From Tulasnella sp. 424 (Eukaryota > Basidiomycota > Agaricomycetes > Cantharellales > Tulasnellaceae): a stretch of DNA of 53,952 bases. The notes beneath the pieces are model-generated. The model was not told the origin of the DNA, made no database searches, and saw only the letters and a list, made by a program, of their open reading frames with translations. Where the stretch lies: positions 1 to 53,952 of the forward strand of contig WSUB01000231.1 in NCBI GenBank assembly GCA_019633425.1, in the 5' to 3' direction. Position 1 is the stretch's first letter; each line of letters starts with the position of its first letter. Below are positions 11,660 through 23,863 of the stretch, piece after piece. Both the position numbers and the translations under genes were made by a program.

Positions 11660-13028
11660 ATGGCCACCCAGATTCTGTCCGAAGCTTGCCCTCCCAAGTC
11701 AAAGTTCGAGCCTTCTCGAGACATCCCCGACCTTTCTGACAAGGTCGTCATCGTCACTGGAGGCAATACGGGTATTGGGAAGGAGACAATTCGAGTAGGT
11801 CCTTTTGCTTGGGTATCTGTCTCCGTATACCAATTACAAGAGGACCTGTTGATCTATTTCAGGAGCTGCTTAAGAAGAATGCCAAAGTATATATGGCCTC
11901 GCGCTCTAAATCCAAAGCGGAAGCGGCAATTGAAGACGTATGTGCCTGGCTTCCCGGGCCCTTTGATTGCCACAACGTCGCTGACTTTCCTCCAGCTCAA
12001 GACAGATACAGGGAAAGAGGCTATATTCTTGGAGCTTGATCTCGCAGACCTCTCTTCAGTGACCAAGTCCGCCAACGAATTCAAGAGGTTAGTGTCCGTT
12101 CGACTATCGGCATTCTCGCGGTCGAGCTGAGGAAGTCTGCATTAACAGCAAGGAAAAGGCACTTCACATCCTCTTTAATTCAGGGTAAGAATCAGTGTAT
12201 GAATCTTTTTGACATTTGCTAAACGATGGAGTGCAGAGGGATCATGAACGTTCCTATTGATCAAATGACTTCAAACGGTTTCGACGCCCAATGGGGAACT
12301 AACTGCCTGGGCCATGCGCACTTTACTATGTGCCTTATTCCTGAGCTCCTGGAAGGTGCCAAAACCTCTTCTGACGGGAAGGCCCGAGTTATCAACACTG
12401 CGTCCGACGGCGCGTACTGGGCTCCGAAGGAAGGCATCATATGGGAAACTTTACGAGACGGAGAAGACCGAAGAAAGCTTACTCCCATGAAATTATACTT
12501 CCAAAGCAAATTTGTGAGTCGGCCAGTCAAATACTTCCAAAGGAACAGAGCTTACGGATCCTGGGATAGGGAAACTACGCTTTTTCGTGCGAACTAGCAA
12601 AGCGATTCGGAGATCAGGGCATCATATCGAATGCACTTAATCCCGGTACGCTTCCCTTTGTTCGTTTTCGCAAGCGCAAAATGACGATTAATATTATTTT
12701 TTTCCACACCAGGGCACCTCAAAACGGACCTGCAGCGCCACGGTTCACGACTTGAAGGCGCGCTGACGGTAAGGAAGATTCAAGACCGCCTCATTCGAGC
12801 GATGCATACTGATGAGAATATTATCTTCAGAGCTGGATGCTGTTTCCAGCTCCCATGGGCGCCCTAACCCAGCTTTGGCTTGGAACGTCGCCTGAGACAG
12901 TCGATTTTAATGGAAAGTGGGCGATTCCTTGGGCTCGTGAGGGGAAGTTTTTGGGACCTAGTAATGTTGAAGAAGTTGGGCCCAAGCTCTGGGAGTGGGT
13001 GGAAGAGCAGAGGAAAGACTTTTTGTAG
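11660..13028 (+). CDS. Short-chain dehydrogenase/reductase (8 exons)
   Basis: Exons are 11660-11794, 11863-11937, 11996-12087, 12149-12184, 12237-12513, 12570-12645, 12713-12768 and 12831-13028; they total 945 nt and encode 314 residues. The Rossmann motif TGGNTGIG is at residues 33-40. The catalytic set is visible: Ser in INTASDG (about 169) and Tyr200-x3-Lys204 (YFQSK). LNPGHLKTD is the usual segment after the active site. The usual NNAG motif is NSGG here. The protein is predicted to reduce or oxidise a carbonyl/alcohol with NAD(P)H in the cytosol; the substrate is unknown. It resembles the fungal branch often annotated as retinol dehydrogenase or protochlorophyllide reductase-like. Confidence 0.9.
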
Positions 13029-14379
13029 AACGACTTCGGCGATCGCGATGGGCTCTCCGATGAATCGAAATGTTTCCGTGTCGAGAGGAAGAATGGGTAT
13101 TGGAGATTCTGTATTTCATTGATTAGTACAGAATTTCTCTGTTCTCATTTGAATCGAATTTCTTGTTAAATCATTTTAAGTGGATCGTTTGGGTCGGAGG
13201 AATCCTGATTCCGTTGATCTGTATGTTAAATTTTCCGGCGCCTACAATCAGTAGCTCCCCAGAGGTCCATGTGAATTGGTTCAGTTCTATCTGCTATCAC
13301 AGATATATGGGTGGCTCTGGTGCTAGCTGGGGCGAGTTTTATGATGGTAACGAGATTTGGAGCTTCGGACTTACGACACCGATATCCCCGTACGGCGGAC
13401 CAGACAATACCCTTGGGACGGACAACATCGAAACTCTTTTCTATCTGGAAGGCTTCCGACAGAAGGGCCACGTGTCGCAATACCACTTAAACCACTCGCC
13501 TTTCTCTGCTTAACCGTTCGTCCCCCTCCTCCCAGCACGTAGAGAATCGCTTTGCTCTTCAGTCAACCACAGTCCTTAAAAGAGTCTAAAGCGAACGCCA
13601 ACCACCCAAAGGCATGAACAGCTCGGGCAAAACTTCAATACTACCTCAGCCGAGGCTGAGCCACAGGGCCTTATGTGGAAAGAAATGGGAGCGCCCCCGT
13701 TCGATTTATGGGAAGTGAAAATGGTCAAGCACAAACGGCCATGGAGCACGGCATGGCGATTACTACACGTAAGTCGACGCATTGGGCATAAGTGCAACCA
13801 CCAGAAGGAATAATGACGAGATGCCCTGCCCTCGGATTTCTCGCCAAAGTATCCGTCCAATGAAATTCCGATATACGGAACTTGTCTCGGACCTTCTAGC
13901 TTCCTACGAATATCGGATCGCGTTCAAGTTGGTCGAGCACACCCCCGCGATAGCAGTCAAAATCCCAACACCCCAAAGGTTACCCCGTGGAAAATACTCT
14001 AGGTTATTCGATCACAACCACTCAGCGCTGGGAACCCCCGTGCGACCGCGGGTGAGCTCGATCACCCACACGAGGATCCTCAGCATCGCAGGACGGAAAC
14101 TTCTACACACCAAAATAATGGATAGAATGATCGTGGTAATGTGGTCGGAACCGTTCAGCGTGAGGTGAGCTCCGTTTGGTCGGGGACCTAATGCCGTTAG
14201 ACTCACTATCTTATCTCCATATCAGATCATGCAACAAACGCCGTTCCCAGAAGCTTCAGGCGCCATCCATTGCAGTAGTCCGACTTTGAAGCAATTCCAT
14301 ACCCTCCGTCTGCAGGCGTCAGTCGATCGTAACTGGCCCCCATGCTACCTGTGGGCAAGAGTACCGTTCCGGGTCGGGC
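13029..14379. other. Intergenic, no gene supported
   Basis: Short frames occur, the longest at 13163-13513 (plus), but none has splice partners, a family motif or coding-like composition that I trust. I see no repeat linking this stretch to its neighbours. Confidence 0.4.
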
Positions 14380-15290
14380 TTACGTGTTGGGAATCCCCAG
14401 GAGCATACGGGCAGTTGGAGCTGGCGGACCCGCTTCGCTGTATCCCCACCCCCACCTCATCAAACTAGTATCGCATGCATATGGGTACCTGTCATGCACA
14501 CACTCCGCGGGTCCGGAGGCAGGGGCTGCGGCCTGCTCCTCTGGACACCAAGTGTCAGGCAGAGTTGACCACGTCCGAGATAACCCGGAACGTCAGACCA
14601 CTCACACCATAATCATTGGTTCCTGGGTTGACCTACACTAAAGCGGATGACTTGTTGGTACCGGCAACACTTCCGACGTAATTCCCAAGGCGACCCGTAC
14701 GAACTGGTTATCCAAGAGGGATCGGCGACTACCTCAGCGTTCCTTTGACAGTCGACGCTGGGCTGTACTAGTACGGGATGAAGGAGCCCTGTATTAGGCC
14801 GAAAGTCACCGGACGATCTCCGCATTGGGAATGATGCTGGTCGTCCGAGCGAGTTCGCTGGACCAAACGGGCTCTACGCCGCTGTCAGGAGGGAGGAAGC
14901 TGGGTGTATTCTCCGTCACTCAGGGAAGGGTTGACTCACACCGAAGCGGATGACTCGGTGGTACAGGCGATACTTCCAACGTACTGCCAAGGCGCCGCAC
15001 ATGGACAGATCATCCAAGAGGAATCGGCGATTACCCGAGCGTTCCTTTGACAGTCAAGGCCGGGCAGTACTACGACGGGATGGCGTAGCCCTGTATTAGG
15101 CCGAAAGTCACCGGATGATCTCTTCGTTGGGAATCAAGCTGGTCGTCCAAGCGAGCTGGCTGGACCAAGCGGGTGGCGCGCCGTTGTCAGAAGTGGGGAA
15201 GCTGGGTGTATGCACCGTCACCCAGTCAGCTGCCCACCGTCGTGTAGGCTACTACTTCGGGATGCCTGGCGCCGTCGGGTGACGGGGGAT
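14380..15290 (+). repeat. Repeat unit 1 of the P/Q module array
   Basis: The unit starts with ATCCCCAGGAGCATACGGGC, related to the sequence that precedes the TPR relic at 15340. Then come module P (14436-14626, rich in CTGCGGCCTGCTCCTCTGGA) and module Q twice in tandem (14627-14929 and 14930-15290). Q is recognised by ACCGAAGCGGATGACT, AATCGGCGATTAC and CCGAAAGTCACCGGA. The TPR part present in unit 2 is missing here. I see no open frame spanning a module, and the element family is not recognised. Confidence 0.75.
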
Positions 15291-15317
15291 GTCACGAGAG
15301 TGCTATTCGGGCATACG

Positions 15318-15650
15318 TGCGGGAAGAATCCCCAGACGCACACCGGCAGTTGAAGCTGCCCTTCAAATCCGCACCGACATCGGTGACAGGCCAGGGAGAA
15401 CCAACGCTCTTTGGGGTCTCGCCGACGTACATCGGCTTCGAAACGGGTACAGCCACATCACCATTTACTTTGAAGACCTCGAGATCCGCACCGACATCGG
15501 CAACAGGAAGGGAGAGCCAAGGCTCTTTGGGGTCTCGCTGAGGTGCATCGGCTTCAAAACGAGTACAGCCAGGCCGTGATATCCTACACCGAGGCCCTCC
15601 AAATCTGCACCGACATTGGCGACAGGCAAGGGAGAGCCGACGCTTCCGAG
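15318..15650 (+). pseudogene. Tetratricopeptide-repeat relic
   Basis: Two full units and part of a third, each about 120 nt (40 residues), are visible, with the conserved core RTDIGDR (15370, 15487, and CTDIGDR at 15604). The first reads LWGLADVHRL and the second VISYTEALQ. Near 15519 the frame shifts by one base between RTDIGNRKGEP and the following LWGLAEVHRL-like segment, so no single frame covers all units. No start, P-loop or other domain is present. Such repeats are common at the C-terminus of fungal NACHT/NB-ARC proteins, so this may be the tail of a lost one. Confidence 0.7.
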
Positions 15651-15651
15651 T

Positions 15652-16188
15652 CGCTGTATCCCCACCACCAACTCATCAAGCTAGGGATCGCATGCACATG
15701 GGCACCTGCCATGCACACACTCCGTGGGTCCGGAGGCAGGGGCTGCGGCCTGCTCCTCTGGACGCCGAGTGTCAGGCGGAGTTGACCTTGTCCGAGATAA
15801 CCCGGAACATCAGACCACTCATACTAAAGCCATTGGTTCCTGGGTTGACCTACACCGAAGCGGATGACTCGTTGGTACCGGCAACACTTCCAACGTACTG
15901 CCAAGGCGCTGCAGACGGACAGGTCATCCAGGAGGAATCGGCGATTGCCGGAGCGTTCCTTTGACAGTCAAGGCTAGGCCGTACTTCGACGAGATGAAGT
16001 AATCCCGTATCAGGCCGAAAATCACCTCGAATCAAGCTAGTCGTCCTAGCGAGTTTGTCGGACCAAGCGGGTAGCATGCCGTTGTCAGCAGTGCGGAAGC
16101 TGGGTGTATTCTCAGTCACCCAGCAAGCTGCCCACCGTCGCGCAGGCTACGAATCGGGGATGCCTGGCGGTGCCGGGTGACTGGGGAT
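15652..16188 (+). repeat. Repeat unit 2 of the P/Q module array
   Basis: Module P recurs at 15652-15843 and module Q at 15844-16188, directly after the TPR relic. Order and orientation match unit 1. Key shared words are CGCTGTATCCCCACC, CTCTGGACGCCGAGTGTCAG, ATGACTCGTTGGTACCGG and CTGCCCACCGTCG. The unit ends at GGGGAT, as does the last Q of unit 1. Confidence 0.75.
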
Positions 16189-18194
16189 ATATACGCAGGG
16201 CATGCTCTTCTTGGATAAGCCTGGGCACCGATGGCTATATATGAGGCGGGAGAGATCAGTTCATGGATGGCCAGACGTTTGCCAGCCGAAAGAAAGCAAC
16301 GTTTGGGAGTCCCCACAAAGGAAACCACGGAGTCCGTGGGTGGAGATGGTCACGTCTAGGGGGTTACGGGCTTAACAAACCCCACCCTACTGCGTTGGGA
16401 CCTTGCTCACTCATGCTTGGTATTCGACCACTGCGATGATGTTCAGTTAACTGTCTTGGCCTGAGGAGTATACTCTATCGGTTAGGTGTTTGAGATCTGG
16501 TTTGGTTTCGGTTCTTTGTTCTGTAGTACGGCAGGCAATAGTGTTAGATGACGGGACTGGATAGTGGGCGACCGTTCAAAGTTTGTAGATGATCTTTAAG
16601 TGTACGGCCTTGGGAAATATCTGGGGCTCTCGAGAACAAGGAAAAGAGATTTCGAGTCAAGACCTATGCGCTGACTGGTATCGCACAAGTTTCGGGCCAG
16701 CACACGGGCGGGCAATACTGTAGATCCTTAGAGTGCGTTTCCCGTGGACACTTGCTATCGAAACCTTCGCTTCGCTCTGGTCTCAAGGACGGAATCAAGG
16801 AAGGTTGGATCGTCGTAATGGGCAAGATTCCGATTACAATTCAACGTACCTCAGGTTCTTAATTCCGGGAGGCAGAAAACAGTGAAGGTGCAATACGGGC
16901 AGCATAAGCATAAAACTGCAGCACAAGCAGGAGATAGACCTGTTCTGGACTGAAACGGACAAAGAACATGAATGAACATAGAGAAATGCTTGCCTAATAT
17001 GGCAGCTTTTTCTCTGTTTCAGCCATGTCTCTTTTTGTGTTTCCTCCAGAACACGGTCTTTTGTACTCGTGCAGCGCTTATAAACAGATGAATAAACTTA
17101 AAGGTGAAGAATCGGGAAGGAGTAGAAAGATGGGCACACTGGCAGGAGACTCCACATGAATAGGGCAAAGCAATGGTCTACAGTTTCAGGAAGAAAGGAA
17201 TCCCTCAGTCTTATTATGAGGGAGGTGGAAGGTTAAAGCGCACGGGGGATCTGGATGAATGAGAAGGGTATGGGCTAAAGACAGGGAGACGACTGCTGGG
17301 ATGGTTAGGTACATAAGCGAGCCGTTGTCGAGGTAAGTCGGGGTATATATCCTTTACTATATGGGTCATTAGGAGGTCAGGCATCGGATAGGTGCCTGCC
17401 GGGCCTCTGACCACATGCAGACCGAGCTCAATTGTTACCAACCTACGAAGCTCTATTTCGCTAGGGTTTCGTCTATTGACCGTGACCTTCATATGGGCTA
17501 CATGTGCGTCTATATCCTGGACCATGCTTAAGCACTGCCAGGCGGGGCATATTAGGGTGAGATGATGATCGCATAGTCCCCTTGGCACCGAGTGTGACAA
17601 AGGTGGGGTTAGAGTTGTTCTCCAGCTGGTTGATCTGGGAAGGTTGGCGGGATAGGTGTACCTGAAGATCCCCTCCAATTGAATGGGTCGATTTCATGGC
17701 ACCAAGGCATATTTTTATGAGGCAGCTCCATAAAGGACGTAGAACCAGAAGGGAGGTTTTTATTAATAGGAAACTAGGGTGGAATTAAGCCAGGCGTATG
17801 TACAACTTCGAGCCATTTCAACAAGAAACAAATGTCCATTTCATTCACACTGTGGATACCGACAGCAACTCTAGAGAGTTGCGAGATGAGCATACGTACC
17901 GGTATGGGACTTTATGCGTCGGGAGGCGTAATGATATCAACACGTGGGGGATGAAAGGTGCCAAGATCGGAGTGTGGAGAATAGGATAGGAATATATACA
18001 ACTCGAATCGCCAAGCGATCGGAGAGCTAAAGGAATGGTGTCTGACCAACACCCAGTTGCATGGAAAAGGCGCATTGTGGCCCTCCTATCCCGAGCGTAT
18101 GCGAGTATTCCTGCGGCCCAAGCCAGCGCCCTCCTCAGCCTCCCACCAGACAAGATTGCTTCCGGTACGACTCGTGATCTCCTGCAGCATAAGC
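16189..18194. other. Intergenic, no gene supported
   Basis: This is a 2-kb stretch without a convincing gene. A 154-codon minus-strand frame at 17214-17678 has no recognisable motif, no splice-linked partner and atypical composition, so I left it out. The 3' untranslated region of the RING gene probably lies near 18000-18194. Confidence 0.4.
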
Positions 18195-20369
18195 CTATTT
18201 CATATGTTCTGGGATCTCCACCTTGCGATTACATACAGGACATCGTCCTGATGTTTTGGACAGCCAAGGATCAAGACAATGGATCTGAAATATGGCAAGG
18301 GCGTTAGACCTGTTGGACCAAGATGAAAGAAGGGTAGCACATACGTGGAAAACGTGACCACAAGCCAAGAGCCTCAGGGCTTCACCCGGAGTGCCGGCCT
18401 CTTCTTCGGCTTCTGGAGCCGTTTGGACAGCATCTTCTTCGATCGGCTTCTTTTCTTTCGAAGGAGGAGCGTCGCCATCTCCAGCCTCTCGTTCAACACC
18501 CTCTTCAACAGGAGATGAGCTGGGTCCTTCCACCGCGGCCGCAGTCGGCTCAGGTGTCTTTGGTCTTGGTGGGGCCGGGGGTACACCTTCCTTCCGTTTG
18601 GGCTCGACAAATTCGGTCAGGCAGATAGGGCATGAAGCGCGGTTGCTTTCCAGTACAACGAAGGGATGATCGGCTTTCTCGAACCGCGGATCCCCATCAG
18701 GGACAAGTTTAGCGTCGGACCACATCGTGGACTGGGGTGGTGCCTTCCCCTTTCCAGGATGTCTCCGGAACCATGCGAAGCGTGGGGTACGCGAGGCAGA
18801 ACTTTGAGAGGCCATGGGTTTGGAGGCTGCTGCGCCGGCTGCTGCTTGAGATCCCGATGGGTCCCGGGGCTCAGTTGCCGTGCCCTGTTCCTCCACCCCC
18901 TTGATTTCCGCTTCGATTGGAGGAATGAAGACCACCAGCGGAATTTTGTCGATAAGGGATTGTTCTATTTTGGGGATCTCCGCTCGAACGATGACATTGC
19001 CATGTCGGTCGACAGGCCGGCCAAGGCAGAGCATAATGAGGTTGAGAATGAGCTGGAAGAAGGGTTAGTCCTTGTAAGACCTGTGAGCGTAGTAAGAGGG
19101 TAGGAACTTACGAGCAGAATAGGACCAAGCACAAAGACGATGAATGCAATCAAAAGAAGCTCCAAAACGATCATATAGCCTAAACTTGCGATGCCGAGTC
19201 CAAGATACCAAACGTGAGGGTCGTTCACGCGACACGTGCGAACTGTCGTGTAAAGCCAGATGTGATTCACTATGAAGTGAATCAAGCCTGTTGCGGTTAG
19301 CATTGTATCCATCCTGGAGGACGAGAAAACAGCCAAGTGAGTTCCTCAGAAATTCTCTTAAAAGCTGAGGAATACGCACCGGTCAAACAATGCATCTGCC
19401 GCTGAGGGAGGTTGGCGTGGCTCTTGCCGGCGGGCGGGTCTCATAGTGGGGCGTTCAGGTGAACTCTGAGCGAGGGGTGGTGCGTTTGAAGTATTAGTAT
19501 CTGGCCCTTCGCTCTGTGGCGTATTGAGTACGTCCGTTCCCGGAATGGGACGTGAAGTTTGAGGCACTGGGGCGCTTGTCTCCAGAGGACCACGGACCTC
19601 GGTACCCCATCGTAAATCTTGGTCCGAAGGGTCAATTGGAGATGTCGGGGGGAGATCTCCAAGCTCAAGATCCGTCGATCTTCGCCTTTCAGCTCTCCTG
19701 CGCTTCTCTAGGTAACGTCTCCACTCCCAAGCTATCATAAAGCACCCAAATGCGGCTCTCACTGCCCATAAAGCGTTCCAAATTCCCAACTTATCGCAGT
19801 CTGAAAATTCAGAGATGGTGGGATCCGATTTTGATTTGAACGTTGAACCAGCCAGTGCGAGAACCACAATGATGACGACTACCTAAGAATCGTTTTTTTT
19901 GTTCAAATTGACGTCCCATATGTAAATATACTGTAGTAAGGCTTACTTGAGTCACACTGAACGCGAGTCGGAAGATGATCCCTGCGATATGGCGGAGCTC
20001 TCTGCCCTCCCGTGTAAAGAACGTGCGCACAGCGTGCGGTATGGTGCCGAATAAGCCGCTTCTCACTCGCGCCCGGAGTGCGGTGGATCGTCCCGCCTGA
20101 ACCGTCGCTGTTGGAGATTCCCCCACGGATTGATTCCCTGGCAACGGCCGCTCTGTCCCGCTAACTGTAGAGCCGATGGGCGGTTCGGCTTCAAACCCAA
20201 CGGCCGGAACCCGGATAGAGAGCGCTTGAGGCCTAGGTTCATGAGTTGGTAAGCCAGGGGTTGTTGAAGTCTGCGAATGCTGTGAATCCATAGGCTGGTG
20301 GGCTGGATCAGGGCCGTTGGTCGTAGGGAGCGTTGGTGAGGGCAGCGGCATCGATTGATCAAGTGGCAT
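18195..20369 (-). CDS. Multi-pass membrane RING-H2 E3 ubiquitin ligase (5 exons)
   Basis: Exons in transcript order are 19947-20369, 19380-19882, 19112-19313, 18345-19052 and 18195-18284 and encode 641 residues. The ATG at 20369 is the first true ATG in the open frame. After a disordered Pro/Ser/Thr-rich start come about five hydrophobic segments, for example GIIFRLAFSVTQVVVIIVVL (crossing the first intron), ALWAVRAAFGCFMIAW and VLELLLIAFIVFVLGPILL. The C-terminal RING-H2 has CPIC (517-520), CGHVFH (about 607-612), then IHCLDPWL and CPVC; the last intron falls inside it, just after CGHVFH. About 86 low-complexity residues separate the first Cys pair from CGHVFH, far more than usual. Predicted role: E2-dependent ubiquitination at an endomembrane. 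Substrate unknown. Confidence 0.9.
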
Positions 20370-21961
20370 GGACAAGTGGATACGATATGTTGAGGTGGAC
20401 AATGGTTTGCTGTCCCTTGCCAATGTATAAGTAGGTGCCAATCTCGGTGGTGCCAATCTTGATGGTGGTCCGAATATTTTGGGCCTCTGGCAATGGTGGA
20501 ACTTTGGAAAGCGTGAATGGCGTAAGGAGGCGTGCTGGACGTTCTAATCGAGGCTAAGATGGCTGTCACTCGCACGGTCAACAACGCTCGAACAACGCGC
20601 GGCGCAGCCACCGCTGACCCCTGCTGGACCGGTAGCGCACCCATGACCTCCTAAATTGTTCCCTCCCTCAAAGCGCGCTCGTCGTTTGTCCAACGTCTCA
20701 AATCTTTCAGTCTGAATTACTGGTGAAAACGCTCAGTTGGACTAACCAACCTTCTGGATAAGGTTTCACCAGCATTCTAGACCTAGATAATGTGAGCTCA
20801 GGTGGTGACGCATGTTCGTCGAACGGATGCCTAGGCCACAGTAGGTGTCTAATGGCCGAGAGCGCATCTTCCGATAGGTCTCGTGGGGGTATTCCGTTGC
20901 CAGCAGGAAAGGTCCCGAAAGAAAATAAGAAATTACGACCAAGATTTGGAAAATGATCAGGGAACTGAAACTTTGTTTGTACGATGCTTCGACGCGCTGA
21001 GCATAGAATATGTTATAGAAAGACACGTGAAGGACTCAGTGAGGCGTGGGTACCGTAACCTTCGAACGGCAACGAAACACTTTTTATGGAAGTAGGGAGA
21101 CCTTCAGCGCGTGATATGTGAGAGCTTGGGAATGATGGGCCTTACTGTACCACTTGGAGTGCCCTATTTCCCCAGTCTGGAATTTTAGCTCCGATGAAAG
21201 GTGACACTTGACGTCCGATCTAATGATTCTACAGCAACGATATCGTTCTATCACACGGAGATGATGTGATATAGGCTTCGGGACATGGGACATTAGAACA
21301 GAAATAAACTCTTGGGGCTTCTGGTGGAGGAACTTTGACAACCTACCCGGCGAGCTTGCCCGTCCATCTGAGGGAAAGTGTAAAGGAAGCTCGTGACGCG
21401 CTAACTTGTCTTTAATCTAGTGTCTTTGGAAGTAAAAGGCCGTCAATAGGACATGTTGAGACTTAGGGAGAGCGCCGAATCGTTCGTGTAAAGAGCAGGG
21501 TGCTTTGGAAAGGGGGGGCGAAGGAAGAAAGGCCAAAGTGAGGGGGATATGGGCGTTATAACGCCTGGTATATGAAATATCTTGGAATTTAAGCAGTTTC
21601 GGTGAGGGATTTTTGCAGACTCTCACTTGGGCTGTGAGGATGTATACCCTCATGAGGGAATTCAGTAGCGACGAGAGCACGGCGACTTGAGGGCGTGTGA
21701 GTCGAGAGTCTGTTTGCTTGTTCCTGCCCTGTCAGGTCAGCATCGAAATTTCCCCTCCCTCGTCGTTCTCCAAACTCAGAGCCTACGCTGAAAGCTGTCG
21801 CTATTCGGACCCATAGAAATCCTCCACAATCCCCTAGAATATCCCAGACAGCAACAGGAAACACCGCCACCCCGACTCTCTTTTCTTCACACGAGCCTTC
21901 CAAGTCTTATCCACTCAAAAGGATTTCCCAAATCGAAGCATTACTTTATCAAATTTAGACC
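20370..21961. other. Divergent intergenic region
   Basis: It separates the minus-strand RING gene from the plus-strand carrier gene and must hold both promoters. Small frames such as 20766-21026 (minus) lack an ATG start and show no domain. No TATA box stands out. Confidence 0.45.
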
Positions 21962-23478
21962 ATGGCTTCTTCAGAAGCAGCATCATCATCAAAGGCAGCG
22001 TTGCCACTCGTAGAGGAGACTAAGAAGAAAGAATCATTACTCCCACCCCATATCACGACCTACTTCATCGCCGGCGGGATCGCTGGAGCTGCAAGCCGTA
22101 CCGTCGTGTCTCCTTTAGAAAGACTCAAGATCATCCAGTATGTTGCCATATTCTACCTCGTTTTATCCTCATCATCGACTCAATGGGATCTTTTCTTAAT
22201 TCGTCAAGACAGGTGCAGCCGAAACGTTCCGGTGCTGGTGCTTACAATGGAGTATACCGGTCCTTGGTCCGGATGTGGCAGGAGGAGGGCTTCAAAGGAT
22301 TCATGAGAGGCAATGGCGCCAACTGCATCCGAATCATTCCTTACTCTGCGGTTCAGTTTACCGCCTACGAACAGCTAAAAAAGGTGAGCAAGCGGTTGCT
22401 CCTATCCACGTCGCAGTCGCTGCTGTTTCAGCGCCTCATCAAGCCACATGGTCGAGAAACACGCTGACGCCGACCATCCCGCCCCCTCGCGCTCCACTAG
22501 TTCTTCACCAAAGGCGGTACTCGAGAACTCGATACCCTAACCCGGCTAACTGCAGGCGCTCTTGCTGGGATCACGTCAGTTAGTGAGTCGCCTTCCACAC
22601 GTTTTCGTGGCTGTCGGGCGCGTGTTTTCCGAAATAGGTTCTAACGCCCTCCCGACCCCCTGTTCCATGTTACCTTTCCACAACAGCGACGACCTACCCC
22701 CTCGATCTCGTGCGCGCCCGACTCTCGATCATTTCAGCATCTCTAGAATTCGCCCATCAGCAAGCTCCAGCAACAGCTTCATCACTACCAGCAACGGCCA
22801 CCTCGACAGCACCGGCCGCTGCTCTTTCCAAGATTTCTCCTTCGGCCTCAGCAGCCCCAAGGCCTGTTCCCCTAGCAGCGTCTTTATCGACATCCGCCGC
22901 TTCCCATGTTGCCGCCGTTGCTGGAAAAGTCAGTAAACCAAGGCTACCTGGAATGTGGGAGATGATGGTCGTCGTCTACAAGGAAGAAGGCGGCATTCGC
23001 GGCTTGTACCGCGGCCTCGTACCAACAGCTGTCGGCGTAGCACCATACGTTGGAATCAACTTTACCGCGTACGAAACGTTACGAATAATCATCACTCCCC
23101 CGGAACACAAGAATTCGGTACCACGGAAATTGCTGTGCGGTGCCTTGGCTGGATCAATATCTCAGACGATCACGTACCCCTTGGATGTACTGAGGCGGAA
23201 GATGCAAGTCGTTGGAATGAAGGAAGGCTCGAGTTGCGGGGTGGGCTCGTTGGGTTACAAGTACAATGGTGCCTGGGACGCCATCTGGTCAACGTTGAAG
23301 ACTGAAGGCATTCGAGGGATGTACCGTGGTATCTGGCCGAACCTACGTGAGTCTCCAAGATGGTGATTTGCTTAACGCGGGCTAACAGCTATGTGTGTCG
23401 ACGATCTCAGTCAAGGTAGCGCCAAGTATCGCTACGTCATTCTTCACATATGAACTTGTTAAAGACGCCTTACTTTAA
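21962..23478 (+). CDS. Mitochondrial carrier family (SLC25) protein (5 exons)
   Basis: Exons are 21962-22137, 22209-22383, 22501-22582, 22687-23346 and 23411-23478 and encode 386 residues. Three signature motifs of the carrier fold are visible: PLERLKIIQQVQ, YPLDLVRARLS and YPLDVLRRKMQ, each starting an odd helix of one of three repeats, with matching EEGFKGFMRGN, EEGGIRGLYRG and TEGIRGMYRG segments. An Ala/Ser/Pro-rich insert of about 60 residues follows the second motif. The family exchanges small metabolites across the inner mitochondrial membrane. Its motifs resemble the SLC25A42/yeast Ypr011c branch (CoA or adenosine phosphosulfate carriers), but the substrate is not provable here. Confidence 0.93.
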
Positions 23479-23863
23479 ACTCTATCTTTTCTATTTCATC
23501 CCGCATCGGTTCCCACTTTCCTTTCATTTCTGGCATCTATCACTCGTTTTCCCGTTGCATCTACTTCGCATGCTTAAACGTCCCCCTCCAACTAACGCTC
23601 TGCCCGAATCTCGGTCTCGGACCCAATAATATACAAAGACTCTGATCTGATGTATTTTAATGATATGTAGAAATTTTCTCTGGATGTGGCCTGCGCATGA
23701 CCCATTGGGGGTTTTGGGCTGAGGCGCCGGCGGAGATGTGGGCTAACTTGCTTGCGATCCTGACCACCGCGACCTCGCAATCTATCACGTCCGGGGTAAA
23801 TTCCAACCACTCCCTTCGCGATCTTTTGCCCTTCTCTCCTCTCCGACTCACCCTCTAGCAGCT
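23479..23863. other. Intergenic, carrier 3' flank and phytochrome promoter
   Basis: The 385 bases between the carrier stop and the phytochrome ATG hold no gene. The last 100 bases are C/T-rich before the start, as is common in fungal promoters. Confidence 0.5.

Noticed and set aside
13163..13513. 116-codon plus-strand frame after the dehydrogenase
   Set aside because: It lies in the likely 3' flank, has no motif and no conserved partner.
17214..17678. 154-codon minus-strand frame
   Set aside because: No recognisable domain, no flanking exons that continue the frame, and composition unlike the confirmed genes.
20766..21026. 86-codon minus-strand frame with a hydrophobic stretch
   Set aside because: The apparent start is GTG, not ATG, and no upstream exon with a donor was found.
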